Assembly (NCBI RefSeq): GCF_003967575.1
Contig: NZ_BIFT01000001.1
Location: forward strand, 558,001 to 622,000
Reading direction: 5' to 3'
DNA length: 64,000 nt
Origin: Dictyobacter alpinus
GTDB taxonomy: Bacteria; Chloroflexota; Ktedonobacteria; Ktedonobacterales; Ktedonobacteraceae
Part shown: positions 52,233 through 60,692 of the stretch, piece after piece
Layout: the number at the start of each line of letters is the position of its first letter
Position numbering within the stretch: the first letter of the stretch is position 1
Made by a program: the position numbers and the translations under genes
The notes under the pieces: generated by a model
The model's database searches: none
What the model was told of the DNA's origin: nothing
The model's input: the letters and a program-made list of their open reading frames with translations, nothing else

Positions 52233-53111
52233 ATGACTCAATACTATCCAACCGAAGAACAAGAAATCGAGACCCGCCAGCCCCGCCCTGTCGTTTATAC
52301 CATTCCTGGCATGGAGCAGGCGAAAGTTCAAGCCAACCTGACATACAAAACTGTCGAGGATATAGAACTTAAACTGGATATCTATTATCCAGCCAATCAT
52401 GAGAAACAGTCACTATTGCCGGCAGTCGTTCTGATCCATGGCGACGGACCAGTAGATTTTCTAAAAAACATCAAGGATATGGATCAATATACATCCTGGG
52501 CCAAGTTGATCGCCGCCTCGGGCTTGATTGCGGTCGTCGCTAACCATCGTTCTACAGAGAACCTGAACAATGTCGTGGGGGTAGCCAATGATGTCGATGA
52601 CCTCATCACCTATATCCGTGAGCATCATAAACGGCTGCACATCAATGCCAGTAGACTTGGCATCTGGACATGTTCAGGTGGCGCCCCGTTTGCATTACGT
52701 GCTGCGTTGCATGAGACGCCTGCATTTATACGTGCTGTCGTTTGCTACTATGGTTTTGTCGAACTCAAGGCATACTATCAAGGTCTCTATGGTGACAGCA
52801 ATGAAGAACAGAGCGCGCATGCTCCCGAATTTACCGAAGAAGATTTCGATGAGTTCTCTGGCAGCGATCTACTCTCACATCGTATCCGTAATAGCGCGCC
52901 ATTCTTCATTGCACGCGCAGGACTCGACTATCCAGAGCTCAATACAGCGCTAGATCTTTTCATCGGCGAGGCTTTATCCCAAAATGTCGCCCTGACCGTC
53001 ATGAATCATCCTTCCGGTCAGCATAGCTTTGATATTCTGGACTCCGACGCACGTACTGAAGAGATTATCGAGACAACACTGGAGTTCTTGCAGACACATT
53101 TGTTACAATAG
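52233..53111 (+). CDS. Alpha/beta hydrolase, BD-FAE-like
   Basis: A 292-residue hydrolase. VVLIHGDGPVDFL forms the oxyanion loop; the nucleophile elbow is GIWTCSGGAPFA, i.e. T-C-S-G-G instead of G-x-S-x-G; the His is in PSGQHSFDILD and an Asp candidate lies in ARAGLDYPELN. KTVEDIELKLDIYYPAN at the N-terminus resembles carbohydrate/ester hydrolases (BD-FAE). Start at 52233, with GGAAGAG just upstream. Substrate unknown. The rnhC gene follows by 40 bases. Confidence 0.8.
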   Translation: MTQYYPTEEQEIETRQPRPVVYTIPGMEQAKVQANLTYKTVEDIELKLDIYYPANHEKQSLLPAVVLIHGDGPVDFLKNIKDMDQYTSWAKLIAASGLIAVVANHRSTENLNNVVGVANDVDDLITYIREHHKRLHINASRLGIWTCSGGAPFALRAALHETPAFIRAVVCYYGFVELKAYYQGLYGDSNEEQSAHAPEFTEEDFDEFSGSDLLSHRIRNSAPFFIARAGLDYPELNTALDLFIGEALSQNVALTVMNHPSGQHSFDILDSDARTEEIIETTLEFLQTHLLQ

Positions 53112-53151
53112 CGCCAATAACATAATCTGGAGAGAAACGAGGACTCTATTC

Positions 53152-54117
53152 GTGGCAGGGGAAAAACTTTCTGAACAGGTTCGTTACTTTCGGCAATTCG
53201 TTGCACAGAAAGGTTGGACCATTACCAATGAAAAAGAGATTGCTTATGGACGTCAGTTAACCGTGTCTGATGGTCAGGCCAGTGTGCCGGTCGCTTTATA
53301 TGCGACCGGCAAGACTCTGGTGCAGGGAAAAGCCAGTGCGTTACAGGCAACCTTGAAAGTATGGGATCAGCCCGCGCAGGTAGATACTGCGACCATTGCA
53401 TCACAGGTAACAACTTCACCAGCAACGCGCCCAGCTTTAAACCAGAGTACCGTGCAAACAGCCACGTTACCACAAGCAACAGGACTATCACGTATTGGTT
53501 CTGATGAATCGGGCAAAGGCGATTTCTATGGACCACTGGTAATTGCTGCCGTGTATGTAGATCAGGCCAGCGAACAGCAAATCTTACAATTGGGAGTACG
53601 GGACAGCAAAAAATTGACCGACAAAAATATACTGGCGATGGCTGGCGAGATCCGTCTCCTCTGCCCTTACCATCTTCTATGCTATCTACCTGAAACGTAT
53701 AACCAGCTTTATCAGCAATTGTCTAACTTGAATCAGCTTCTAGCCCTGGCTCATGCTGAAGTTATCGCCGAGGTCGCCAGGCGCACAGCCAGCCCACGAG
53801 CCATCGTTGATCAATTTGGCAATGAAGCATTAGTACGCCAGGCACTCGCTAAAACTGGCTGCACCCTACACCTTGAACAGCGCTATCGTGCGGAAGAGGA
53901 TACTGCCGTCGCGGCCGCCTCAATCCTTGCACGCGCCGAGTTCGTGCGACAACTAGCACGAATCTCAGATGAGATAGGTGTCGACCTGCCCAAAGGCGCC
54001 TCTAATCCAGACATCATTCATCGTGGGCGCCAGATTGTGCAGCACTATGGAGAAGAAAAGCTACGCGCAGTAGCCAAACTGCACTTTAAAACAACAGCCA
54101 CCATCCTCCAGAAATAA
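53152..54117 (+). CDS. rnhC: Ribonuclease HIII
   Basis: A 321-residue RNase HIII that cuts RNA in RNA-DNA hybrids. An N-terminal TBP-like substrate-binding domain (~1-75, GWTITNEKEIAYGRQLTV...VQGKASALQATLK) precedes the RNase H domain with GSDESGKGDFYGPLV (Asp118, Glu119), DSKKLTD and AEEDTAVAAASILARAEFV. GTG at 53152 is used because the in-frame sequence before it overlaps the hydrolase gene. The ribosome site is weak. Gene is present instead of rnhB in this window. Confidence 0.93.
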   Translation: MAGEKLSEQVRYFRQFVAQKGWTITNEKEIAYGRQLTVSDGQASVPVALYATGKTLVQGKASALQATLKVWDQPAQVDTATIASQVTTSPATRPALNQSTVQTATLPQATGLSRIGSDESGKGDFYGPLVIAAVYVDQASEQQILQLGVRDSKKLTDKNILAMAGEIRLLCPYHLLCYLPETYNQLYQQLSNLNQLLALAHAEVIAEVARRTASPRAIVDQFGNEALVRQALAKTGCTLHLEQRYRAEEDTAVAAASILARAEFVRQLARISDEIGVDLPKGASNPDIIHRGRQIVQHYGEEKLRAVAKLHFKTTATILQK

Positions 54118-54190
54118 GGGTGCATGCATTGCCTGACCATCTTTCTTAGGTTATAATGTGGAAAAACGTAGCCATATAAGGAGCACTTCA

Positions 54191-54925
54191 ATGATTTTCT
54201 GCGGTCAGTGTGGTCTACAATTGGCCCCTGGAAGTACACGTTGTCCTCGCTGTGGTGCCGCCATTGATGAAGCGAGCGCCACTACAGAAGGAGAATTTCA
54301 TGCCGATGATGCAACCGTCGCCACACCATCGCTGCTAAATCGAAATTCACCAACGTCCCAGCCACCAGCTGGCCAAAAGCCACTCATTTTGCGTCCAGGC
54401 ACAAGTGGGACCCAGGCAAACAGCAATGACTATGGTACACCTGATTCCTTTGACTATGATTCTACCAGCGTGATGGAACAGGCCAATCAGAATCCTGCGG
54501 GAGGCTCTTATCCCGGCTATCCACCACAAACAAATACAGGTTTTCCTACCCAAAGTGGTGGTAACTATCCCACCCAGAGTGGTGGTAACTATCCATCACA
54601 AATGTATACTGGTTCAGGTACTACCCAGGGTGGTGGAGCATATGGGACAGGCATGTCGTATCCTAACCTGCCCCAACAACAAATGGAGATGGGCTATTCA
54701 CAGCCACACCTACAAAATCCATATCAGCAACAACAAGCTGAACTGGCAGCCCGAGCCGCACGTGGTCGAACTACCGGACTTATTCTCGTCCTCTGTGGAC
54801 TTATCTTCATTTTAACAGCGGTCGTCCTATTCGCACTCCAAAGCGGACTCTTTGGCGGCAACAAAGCATTCACCCCAGAAGACACGCAACACCTCGTCGC
54901 CCTCTGGAGACTATATGCCCAATAG
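54191..54925 (+). CDS. Zinc-ribbon protein with Gly/Gln-rich linker and C-terminal membrane helix
   Basis: A 244-residue protein. N-terminal zinc ribbon FCGQCGLQL...RCPRCGAAIDE (two CxxC pairs), then a long polar linker with short tandem repeats (FPTQSGGN-YPTQSGGN-YPS; then YPNLPQQQMEMGY), ending in one membrane helix (LILVLCGLIFILTAVVLFAL, ~205-224) and an outside tail. AAGGAG is 9 bases before the ATG at 54191. Such proteins are common unannotated regulators or membrane adaptors; no function assigned. Palindrome follows. Confidence 0.75.
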   Translation: MIFCGQCGLQLAPGSTRCPRCGAAIDEASATTEGEFHADDATVATPSLLNRNSPTSQPPAGQKPLILRPGTSGTQANSNDYGTPDSFDYDSTSVMEQANQNPAGGSYPGYPPQTNTGFPTQSGGNYPTQSGGNYPSQMYTGSGTTQGGGAYGTGMSYPNLPQQQMEMGYSQPHLQNPYQQQQAELAARAARGRTTGLILVLCGLIFILTAVVLFALQSGLFGGNKAFTPEDTQHLVALWRLYAQ

Positions 54926-54961
54926 CCTGGCTGGGGAGTGCAGGCGCCCCCACTCACATTT

Positions 54962-55014
54962 TAGTAGTTAGTGCAAAAAGGGTGCGACGCACCTTTTTTT
55001 TGCACTAACTACTA
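54962..55014. terminator. Long near-perfect hairpin after zinc-ribbon gene
   Basis: TAGTAGTTAGTGCAAAAA... pairs with ...TTTTTTTTGCACTAACTACTA around GTGCGACGCAC. It includes an eight-T run and is followed by CAGGAG. Strong terminator. Confidence 0.85.
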
Positions 55015-55142
55015 CAGGAGAGGTGCAAGAGGTGCTCATATACCTCTCAGCTTAGCATACATATCCTTTAACTCATCATTTTTTGCCATCCAGTAGAATG
55101 AAAAGAGGCATTAATTGAGTAGAGAAAGGATAGGTATGGCAT

Positions 55143-56306
55143 ATGGCAAATTCATGGCAAGAGCCAGAGTCAGACTATCAAAAGTCTCCTCATAAACCCA
55201 CCCGGTATAAACGACCACGACCACACCTATTAACAATTATCCTGTCTATCCTGGCAATTCTGGCCTTAGCCCACTTTATCGCCATAAACCATCTATCTAA
55301 GCAACAGCCAGTCACCCGGCAGGATTGCACCTCAATGCTCCATACCAGGGACTATACACAACTCGTGCCATTCCAACCCAGAACACAGCGTATGTCGGCG
55401 GTCCAGTTTATCAATGATGTAACCTCAAAACAGCCTGCCGCCTTGCTTCAAGTAGAAGACTTGAGCCCACAACAAAAGTTGGATGTCTACATCTATGGCT
55501 GTCCATCACAACAAAACACCACCGATCCCGCGCTCCTGTTCAAGCAGCAAGGGCTGGTCAAAGGTTCTATAGATGTCACTCAAGCACATACTATCAGCAT
55601 TGGCCAGATCGATACGACCCTCCCAACTGATAGTGATACACTGTTATTACCACTACAACAAAATGTTTTTCAAGAGTACGCCTGGCATAATGGTACATTT
55701 CAGCGGGTTGCCTTTCCAGGACTTTATCCCGTCACCAGCCGCAGCGAAGCAGAAGCACTGCAAGATGAAGCCAACAATGGACAGAACTTACCCTGGACTG
55801 GACCACAGGCAACCGCTGAACAGATGGCGGAAGATCTCCTCCATTGGTCCAAATCCACTCTTCATGCCACACTCAAAGATATCACTGGAGCCGAAGCACA
55901 TGTGCTCCTGGAGAGAAAAGATATACACCTGACGGTCGCGGTGACTCTTGAACGCCTGGTGCAGGATAATAGCAAAGGACTCTGGTGGGTCACAAATGCC
56001 CAGTCACCAGGTATCTCAATTGATCAGTCACAATTCAACACGCCAGTCTCCTCACCCTTACAACTAGAGGGAACGATTATTCCGACCAGCGAAAAAGTCA
56101 CGGCCACACTCTTTAATCATACGCTGACAGCTATCCCCCTCCAGACGCCGGGCACACTACAGACTGATGAGGGCGGACATCTGACCGGTACATTGTCCTA
56201 CAATAACATTTTCCCGGACCAACCCGGCCTCCTACTTATCACGGAATATCCTACTTCATCCAAAGAAGACGGCCGCCTCCTCTTAACCAATATCTTCCTC
56301 ATCTGA
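55143..56306 (+). CDS. Unknown membrane-anchored protein
   Basis: A 387-residue protein of unknown function. A basic, proline-rich head (KSPHKPTRYKRPRP) is followed by one membrane helix (LLTIILSILAILALAHFIAI, ~30-49); the rest (~50-387) is soluble, mixed alpha/beta, with a single early cysteine pair (CTSML, CPSQQ) and no recognised motif. It would face outward. Start at 55143, with AAAGGAT about 14 bases upstream; an earlier overlapping ATG in another frame ends quickly. Located before prfB by 62 bases on the same strand. Confidence 0.7.
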   Translation: MANSWQEPESDYQKSPHKPTRYKRPRPHLLTIILSILAILALAHFIAINHLSKQQPVTRQDCTSMLHTRDYTQLVPFQPRTQRMSAVQFINDVTSKQPAALLQVEDLSPQQKLDVYIYGCPSQQNTTDPALLFKQQGLVKGSIDVTQAHTISIGQIDTTLPTDSDTLLLPLQQNVFQEYAWHNGTFQRVAFPGLYPVTSRSEAEALQDEANNGQNLPWTGPQATAEQMAEDLLHWSKSTLHATLKDITGAEAHVLLERKDIHLTVAVTLERLVQDNSKGLWWVTNAQSPGISIDQSQFNTPVSSPLQLEGTIIPTSEKVTATLFNHTLTAIPLQTPGTLQTDEGGHLTGTLSYNNIFPDQPGLLLITEYPTSSKEDGRLLLTNIFLI

Positions 56307-56368
56307 TTTTAGCCTGCATCACAAAAGCCGATGTACAACGCAACACAAATCATGCTAAAATAGCTACC

Positions 56369-57488
56369 ATGAGTGAATTGACAAATCGAATCGAGCGCCT
56401 CCAGGGACGCGTCGAGAAAACTATGGTGCGTCTTTGACCTGGCGACTAAAGCCGAACAAATAAAGACATTAGAAGCAGATAGCATGGATTCTGACTTCTG
56501 GTCGGATAACCGTAAAGCACAGGCTGTAATGCAGCAGCTAAACGCGTTACGTGAAGAGGTTACGACCTGGGAAAGTATTGCCACACAACTTCAAGACCTG
56601 CTGGCCTTAGCCCAATTACTGGAAGAGGAGCCAGATGAAGATATGCAGGCCGAGGTGGTCCAATCTATTCCCCCGATAGAAGAGCAGATCGAAAAACTCC
56701 AGTTCGCATTGATGCTTAGTGGAGAACATGATGAGCGTGATGCAATTGTGAGTATTCATGCCGGCAGTGGCGGCGTAGATGCCCAGGACTGGGCGGAAAT
56801 ACTGCTGCGCATGTATCTGCGCTGGGCTGAGCAGCATCACTTTAAGACTGAGATCTACGATTATAGCGAAGGTGAAGAAGCTGGCCTGAAAAGCGCAACG
56901 GTCGAGATCAGAGGACGCTATGCTTATGGTTATATGCGCTCAGAAGCGGGTACACACCGCTTGATCCGCCTTTCACCATTTGATGCGGCCCATCGACGTC
57001 ATACCTCCTTTGCAAAAGTCGAGGTGATTCCAGATGTTGAAGACTCCATTGAGATCACGATTCGACCAGAAGATATTGAGGTTGATACGTATCGCTCAAC
57101 TGGAGCCGGTGGACAGCACGTGAATAAAACTGACTCGGCAGTGCGTATGCGGCACTTACCCTCGGGCATTGTGGTTACCTGTCAGAATGAACGCTCACAG
57201 ATCCAAAACCGTGAGGTGGCAATGAAAATACTCAGAGCCAAGCTGTTTGAACTGGAGCAAAAGAAACGCGAAGAAGAGACCGCACGCCTGAAAGGTGAGC
57301 ATGTGCAGGCAGACTTTGGCAATCAGATTCGTTCGGTCACGGTCCATCCCTATAGTATTGTCAAAGATCATCGCACAAATTTTGAGACAGGGAATACTGA
57401 AGGCTATCTTTCCGGTGATGTCGACCCATTTATTCATGCCTACCTGCAAGATAAAGCCGGTGGAGTCGACGCAACTGAACAGGCATAG
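56369..57488 (+). CDS. prfB: Peptide chain release factor 2, +1 programmed frameshift
   Basis: A 372-residue RF2 (22 codons in the zero frame, 350 after the shift) that reads UGA and UAA. ATG 56369 begins MSELTNRIERLQGRVEKTMVRL, then CTT TGA C (56432-56438): slipping one base past CTT gives GAC CTG GCG, continuing DLATKAEQIKTLEADSMDSDFW. The body has the tripeptide recognition motif SPF (LIRLSPFDAAH) and the catalytic GGQ (GAGGQHVNKTDSAVR). The shift is the known RF2 autocontrol. No strong Shine-Dalgarno precedes the ATG. Confidence 0.95.
56432..56438 (+). other. RF2 recoding site CTT-TGA-C
   Basis: The slippery CTT followed by in-frame TGA and a C context, as in other bacterial prfB genes. 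GGTG a few bases upstream (56425-56428) is a weak internal Shine-Dalgarno stimulator. Reading on in the zero frame stops at the TGA; only +1 shifting gives full RF2. Confidence 0.92.
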
Positions 57489-57511
57489 TCATTCCTGATC
57501 CAGCATCAAAA

Positions 57512-57546
57512 AAAGAGCCTTATCCTATAGATGGATAAGGCTCTTT
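57512..57546. terminator. Bidirectional terminator, prfB / sigma factor
   Basis: AAAGAGCCTTATCC (57512-57525) pairs with GGATAAGGCTCTTT (57533-57546), with an A/T-run on each side. The right arm lies inside the 3' end of the sigma gene. Confidence 0.88.
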
Positions 57547-58560
57547 GCGTGCATGGTGGGCAGGCTCACGAGTATTCTCAAAGAGGTCAGGATAACGCAT
57601 TTTACGCAGAGCTTTGACCTCGATCTGTCGAATACGCTCACGCGTTAGGTGAAACGCATGACTGACCTCGTCTAGTGACAGGGAATGACCATCCTTCAAA
57701 CCATAACGCATTTCAATAATAGTACGTTCTCGTGGATTAAGTACGGCCAGGATCCGCTCTACCTGTTCACACAAAAGTTGATACATAGCAGCGTCTACCG
57801 GCCCTTTTTGTCTGATATCTTCAATAGTATCAGCGAGATGATATTCCTCGTCATCGGCCATAGGAGCATCCAAAGAGATAGGTTGCTCAGAAATATTGAG
57901 GAGTTCTACGACCCGTTCAGAGGATACGCCAACTTCCACAGAGATCTTCTCAGGCAATGGCTCGATGCCTTCTTCCTGATACATGCGACGCGCCACACGC
58001 TTAATTTTATAAATAAGTTCAACCACATGAACCGGAATGTGAATGCTACTGGCATGTTCGGCAATGGCCCGGCTAATTGCCTGCCTGATCCACCAGGTAG
58101 CGTACGTACTAAAGCGAAAACCACGTTGGTAGTCAAATTTTTGCGTCGCACGCATCAAACCAATATTGCCTTCTTGAATCAGGTCCAGCAGGGGCAAACC
58201 CTGATTCACATAGCGCTTGGCAATACTAACGACCAACCGTAAATTTGCTTCAATCAGTTGTTGGCGAGCCCGAGAATCTCCACACGCCACACGTTCAGCC
58301 AGAGCAAGTTCTTGTTCAGAAGATAACAGTGGATAGTTGCCGATTTCTTTTAAATATTGCTTGACCGCATCATCCATGATGGCATACCCATCTTCAGGCT
58401 CCTCATCTACATAAAACTCTTCGTCATAGCCAGGCTCAGCATCTCCTTTTTCATCACCCGGCACAGCGTCCTCGCTAATCTTTGCCTTCCTCTGCTTCTG
58501 ATCTAACTCCGCTAAGGCAAGCTCAACATGACCAGCCGATCTTCCAGCTTTTGACGACAT
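57520..58560 (-). CDS. RNA polymerase sigma-70 factor, RpoD/SigA type
   Basis: A 346-residue sigma factor. Region 1.2 (DDAVKQYLKEIGNYPLLSSEQELALAERV), region 2 (ANLRLVVSIAKRY...LDLIQEGNIGLMRATQKFDYQRGFRFSTYATWWIRQAI), region 3, and region 4.2 (VSHAFHLTRERIRQIEVKALRKMR) are intact. Region 1.1 is replaced by a short acidic stretch. AAGGAG is 9 bases before the ATG. It could be the primary sigma or a group 2 sigma; the clear TTGACA/TATAAT promoters in this window fit this class. Confidence 0.92.
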   Translation of the reverse strand: MSSKAGRSAGHVELALAELDQKQRKAKISEDAVPGDEKGDAEPGYDEEFYVDEEPEDGYAIMDDAVKQYLKEIGNYPLLSSEQELALAERVACGDSRARQQLIEANLRLVVSIAKRYVNQGLPLLDLIQEGNIGLMRATQKFDYQRGFRFSTYATWWIRQAISRAIAEHASSIHIPVHVVELIYKIKRVARRMYQEEGIEPLPEKISVEVGVSSERVVELLNISEQPISLDAPMADDEEYHLADTIEDIRQKGPVDAAMYQLLCEQVERILAVLNPRERTIIEMRYGLKDGHSLSLDEVSHAFHLTRERIRQIEVKALRKMRYPDLFENTREPAHHARKEPYPSIG

Positions 58561-58881
58561 ACTCGAACTCCTTCTTCACACCCAACATCTGAACAAAAGA
58601 TCAACAGCCTCAAAGACATTCGCAGAACATATTCCCCACTTCTCCTTTTTGCAATAATCGTGCCAAAATCAGAAATTGCTAGCCAATCTCGCATCATGAC
58701 ATTGAGAAGATGGCAGAGAAACAAGTCAGAAGGTGAAGCATACCAGTGTCAGGTCTTTGCTTTATTGTGGTAAATAACAATGGAAGCAACCAAACAATAC
58801 GACTGAAAAATGAATATATTTCCAGAATTGCGTAATTTTACACAGCATCAATTGTAATCATATTTCTATAGATGCAAATAC

Positions 58882-58910
58882 TTGACTTGAGTTGTATCAC
58901 CTGTTATGCT
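58882..58910 (+). promoter_or_regulatory. Promoter upstream of small zinc-ribbon gene (distal)
   Basis: TTGACT (58882-58887), 17 bases, TATGCT (58905-58910). It would give a ~280-nt leader. The 58561-59193 gap holds this, a second promoter and a structured stretch; no protein gene is seen. Confidence 0.65.
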
Positions 58911-59018
58911 GAAGGTAAGAAGCAAAGGACCGTGCTCCCTATCACTTCTACTGCCAGCAGAAAGATGAAGAATACCCCTTTTTTTGCCTATAAAAATGAA
59001 CAAATCTTCACTTAACTA

Positions 59019-59047
59019 CTGACAGAGAAGGGTAGTTATGGTATGAT
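59019..59047 (+). promoter_or_regulatory. Promoter upstream of small zinc-ribbon gene (proximal)
   Basis: CTGACA (59019-59024), 17 bases, TATGAT (59042-59047), start near 59054. Confidence 0.55.
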
Positions 59048-59053
59048 AGGTAG

Positions 59054-59193
59054 GGCATGGGTTACACCCTTGCTGTGGGGATGCGGATGCAGCGGCGGAG
59101 GCTCCCCCTCGGCTTACTATCTCGCTAAGCCTCGCTTGTTAAGCAAAACGACAAGCGCATATTACCTCCAGAGAGAAGGAAGGAGGCGATTTC
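59054..59193 (+). ncRNA. Structured GC-rich leader RNA, function unknown
   Basis: Within about 140 nt there are three successive hairpins: GGGGA (59077-59081)/TCCCC (59103-59107), GGCTTA (59111-59116)/TAAGCC (59126-59131) and CGCTTGT (59133-59139)/ACAAGCG (59151-59157). Next, CCTCC (59165-59169) could pair with the ribosome site GGAGG (59182-59186). It may regulate the downstream gene or be a separate small RNA; it matches no RNA family I know. Confidence 0.4.
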
Positions 59194-59409
59194 GTGGAAA
59201 ACGCATTTCCCCGGTGTCGCAAGTGTAGTGAAGGTGATCTGGTTCCGCTGTCGGATTTCGGTAGCCAGGGAGCTTCCATAGAGTACAAAGCATGGGTTTG
59301 CACCAACCCCTCCTGCTTGTACAATATCAAGATCCGTAATGGTGATATCATCATTAACGAGCCTATTAGTGATGGTTCACTCCATACTTATCGTAGCGGT
59401 CGACAGTAG
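59194..59409 (+). CDS. Small zinc-ribbon-like protein
   Basis: A 71-residue protein starting at GTG 59194, with AAGGAGG 8 bases upstream. Four cysteines in two pairs (FPRCRKCSEGDL and VCTNPSCLYN) suggest a zinc-binding ribbon; the rest is polar with an IRNGDIIINEP beta stretch. No known family. Preceded by a long structured leader and followed by its own hairpin (59474-59510). May be a small regulator or ribosome/RNA-polymerase-associated protein; not assignable. Confidence 0.65.
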   Translation: MENAFPRCRKCSEGDLVPLSDFGSQGASIEYKAWVCTNPSCLYNIKIRNGDIIINEPISDGSLHTYRSGRQ

Positions 59410-59473
59410 GAGTGTTTCAAACACCAAACTTGACGTCTATATGCGATTTTAATCGTTTACTGGCGTAACGAGG

Positions 59474-59510
59474 AGGCAAAAGGCGGCCGTATCAAAACTT
59501 CCTTTTGCCT
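59474..59510 (+). terminator. Hairpin after small zinc-ribbon gene
   Basis: AGGCAAAAGG (59474-59483) pairs with CCTTTTGCCT (59501-59510), no U-run after it. Confidence 0.6.
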
Positions 59511-59518
59511 CTCTACAC

Positions 59519-59582
59519 ATAGAGGGGTAATCACAAAGAAGGCCACTATAGTGACCTGAAAGGGTGATTATAGACCCTCTAT
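59519..59582. repeat. Cruciform-like nested inverted repeat before ftsY
   Basis: ATAGAGGG...TAATCAC (59519-59534) pairs with GTGATTA...CCCTCTAT (59564-59582), enclosing CACTATAGTG (59544-59553), which is a perfect palindrome. It lies ~93 bp before the ftsY GTG. Possibly a terminator, attenuator or operator. Confidence 0.6.
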
Positions 59583-59674
59583 TTGGCTTTTTACGCAAAA
59601 ATACGGTATAAGTTATAGAGTATTCACAAATCATTTAGCATTTTTAAACATTATTAAAAGGAGTCAATGCTGAC

Positions 59675-60679
59675 GTGCTCAATCGATTCTTTGGGCAGAA
59701 ACCTCAGGAAGACCCGAAACAAAAAAAAACAAATGAGGATGTTCAAGAACAAGTTGCTGAACAGCAACCTGATATTGAACAACGTTTCTCCTTCCTGAGT
59801 CGCACCCGTCAAATGTTTAACAGGCTGGGCAACACTGTTCAGGAAAACGACATCATTACTGACAGCCTATGGGATGAGTTGGAAGAGTCTCTGTTGGGGG
59901 CTGACGTGGGACCAAGCACGACGCTATGGCTCATTGATCGCCTGCGCGAGCGCGCAAGCGACGAAAATATGCGGACAGGGCGCCAGGTACAACAGGCATT
60001 ACGAGAAGAATTAACACAACTCCTTGGAAAACCAGCCGCTCTTCGCTTCTCCAAACAATCTCCCCTCACAGTCATCCTCGTGATCGGTGTCAATGGTTCA
60101 GGCAAAACAACTAGCATCGCCAAAATGGCTGCCCGCCTCAAACATGAAGGACACGATGTCATGCTGGCTGCAGGGGATACGTTCCGTGCGGCTGCTATTG
60201 ATCAGTTGCAGGAGTGGGGAAATCGTGTCGATGTACCTGTTATCAGCCAGAAGCCAAATTCAGATCCCGGAGCCGTTGTCTTTGATGCTTTACAAGCCGC
60301 TCAAAGTCGCGGTAGCGATGTCTTGATCGTTGATACTGCCGGTCGTTTACACACCAAGTTTAACCTGATGGAAGAATTAAAGAAAATCAACAAAATTATT
60401 CAGCGATTCGTTCCAGATGGACCACATGAACTGCTCATGGTCATTGATGCTACCACAGGGCAAAATGCCTTGCTACAAGCACGTAAATTTGCCGAGGATA
60501 TTGGTCTGACCGGTGTAATCATTACCAAACTGGATGGTACCTCCAAGGGTGGATTTGCGTTTGCGGTCGCAGACGACTTAGGTGTACCAATTAAATTTAT
60601 TGGTACGGGTGAAAAAGTAGAGAATTTGATGCCATTCGAACCGCAGAATTTCGTGGCAGCGCTCTTCGCACAACAGTAA
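59675..60679 (+). CDS. ftsY: SRP receptor FtsY
   Basis: A 334-residue GTPase that receives SRP-ribosome complexes at the membrane. After a charged ~40-residue A-region comes the N domain and G domain: P-loop GVNGSGKTT (138-146), AAGDTFRAAAIDQL, DTAGRLHTK and TKLDGTSKGG. Starts at GTG 59675, AAGGAG 11 bases upstream. The SRP RNA of the same pathway lies 50 kb away in this window. It leads an ftsY-accD-accA cluster. Confidence 0.96.
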   Translation: MLNRFFGQKPQEDPKQKKTNEDVQEQVAEQQPDIEQRFSFLSRTRQMFNRLGNTVQENDIITDSLWDELEESLLGADVGPSTTLWLIDRLRERASDENMRTGRQVQQALREELTQLLGKPAALRFSKQSPLTVILVIGVNGSGKTTSIAKMAARLKHEGHDVMLAAGDTFRAAAIDQLQEWGNRVDVPVISQKPNSDPGAVVFDALQAAQSRGSDVLIVDTAGRLHTKFNLMEELKKINKIIQRFVPDGPHELLMVIDATTGQNALLQARKFAEDIGLTGVIITKLDGTSKGGFAFAVADDLGVPIKFIGTGEKVENLMPFEPQNFVAALFAQQ

Positions 60680-60692
60680 CCGGAGGTTTCTT

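Noticed and set aside
59043..59228. 61-residue frame in the structured leader
   Set aside because: Overlaps the hairpins and the zinc-ribbon start in another frame; the composition looks like translated stems.
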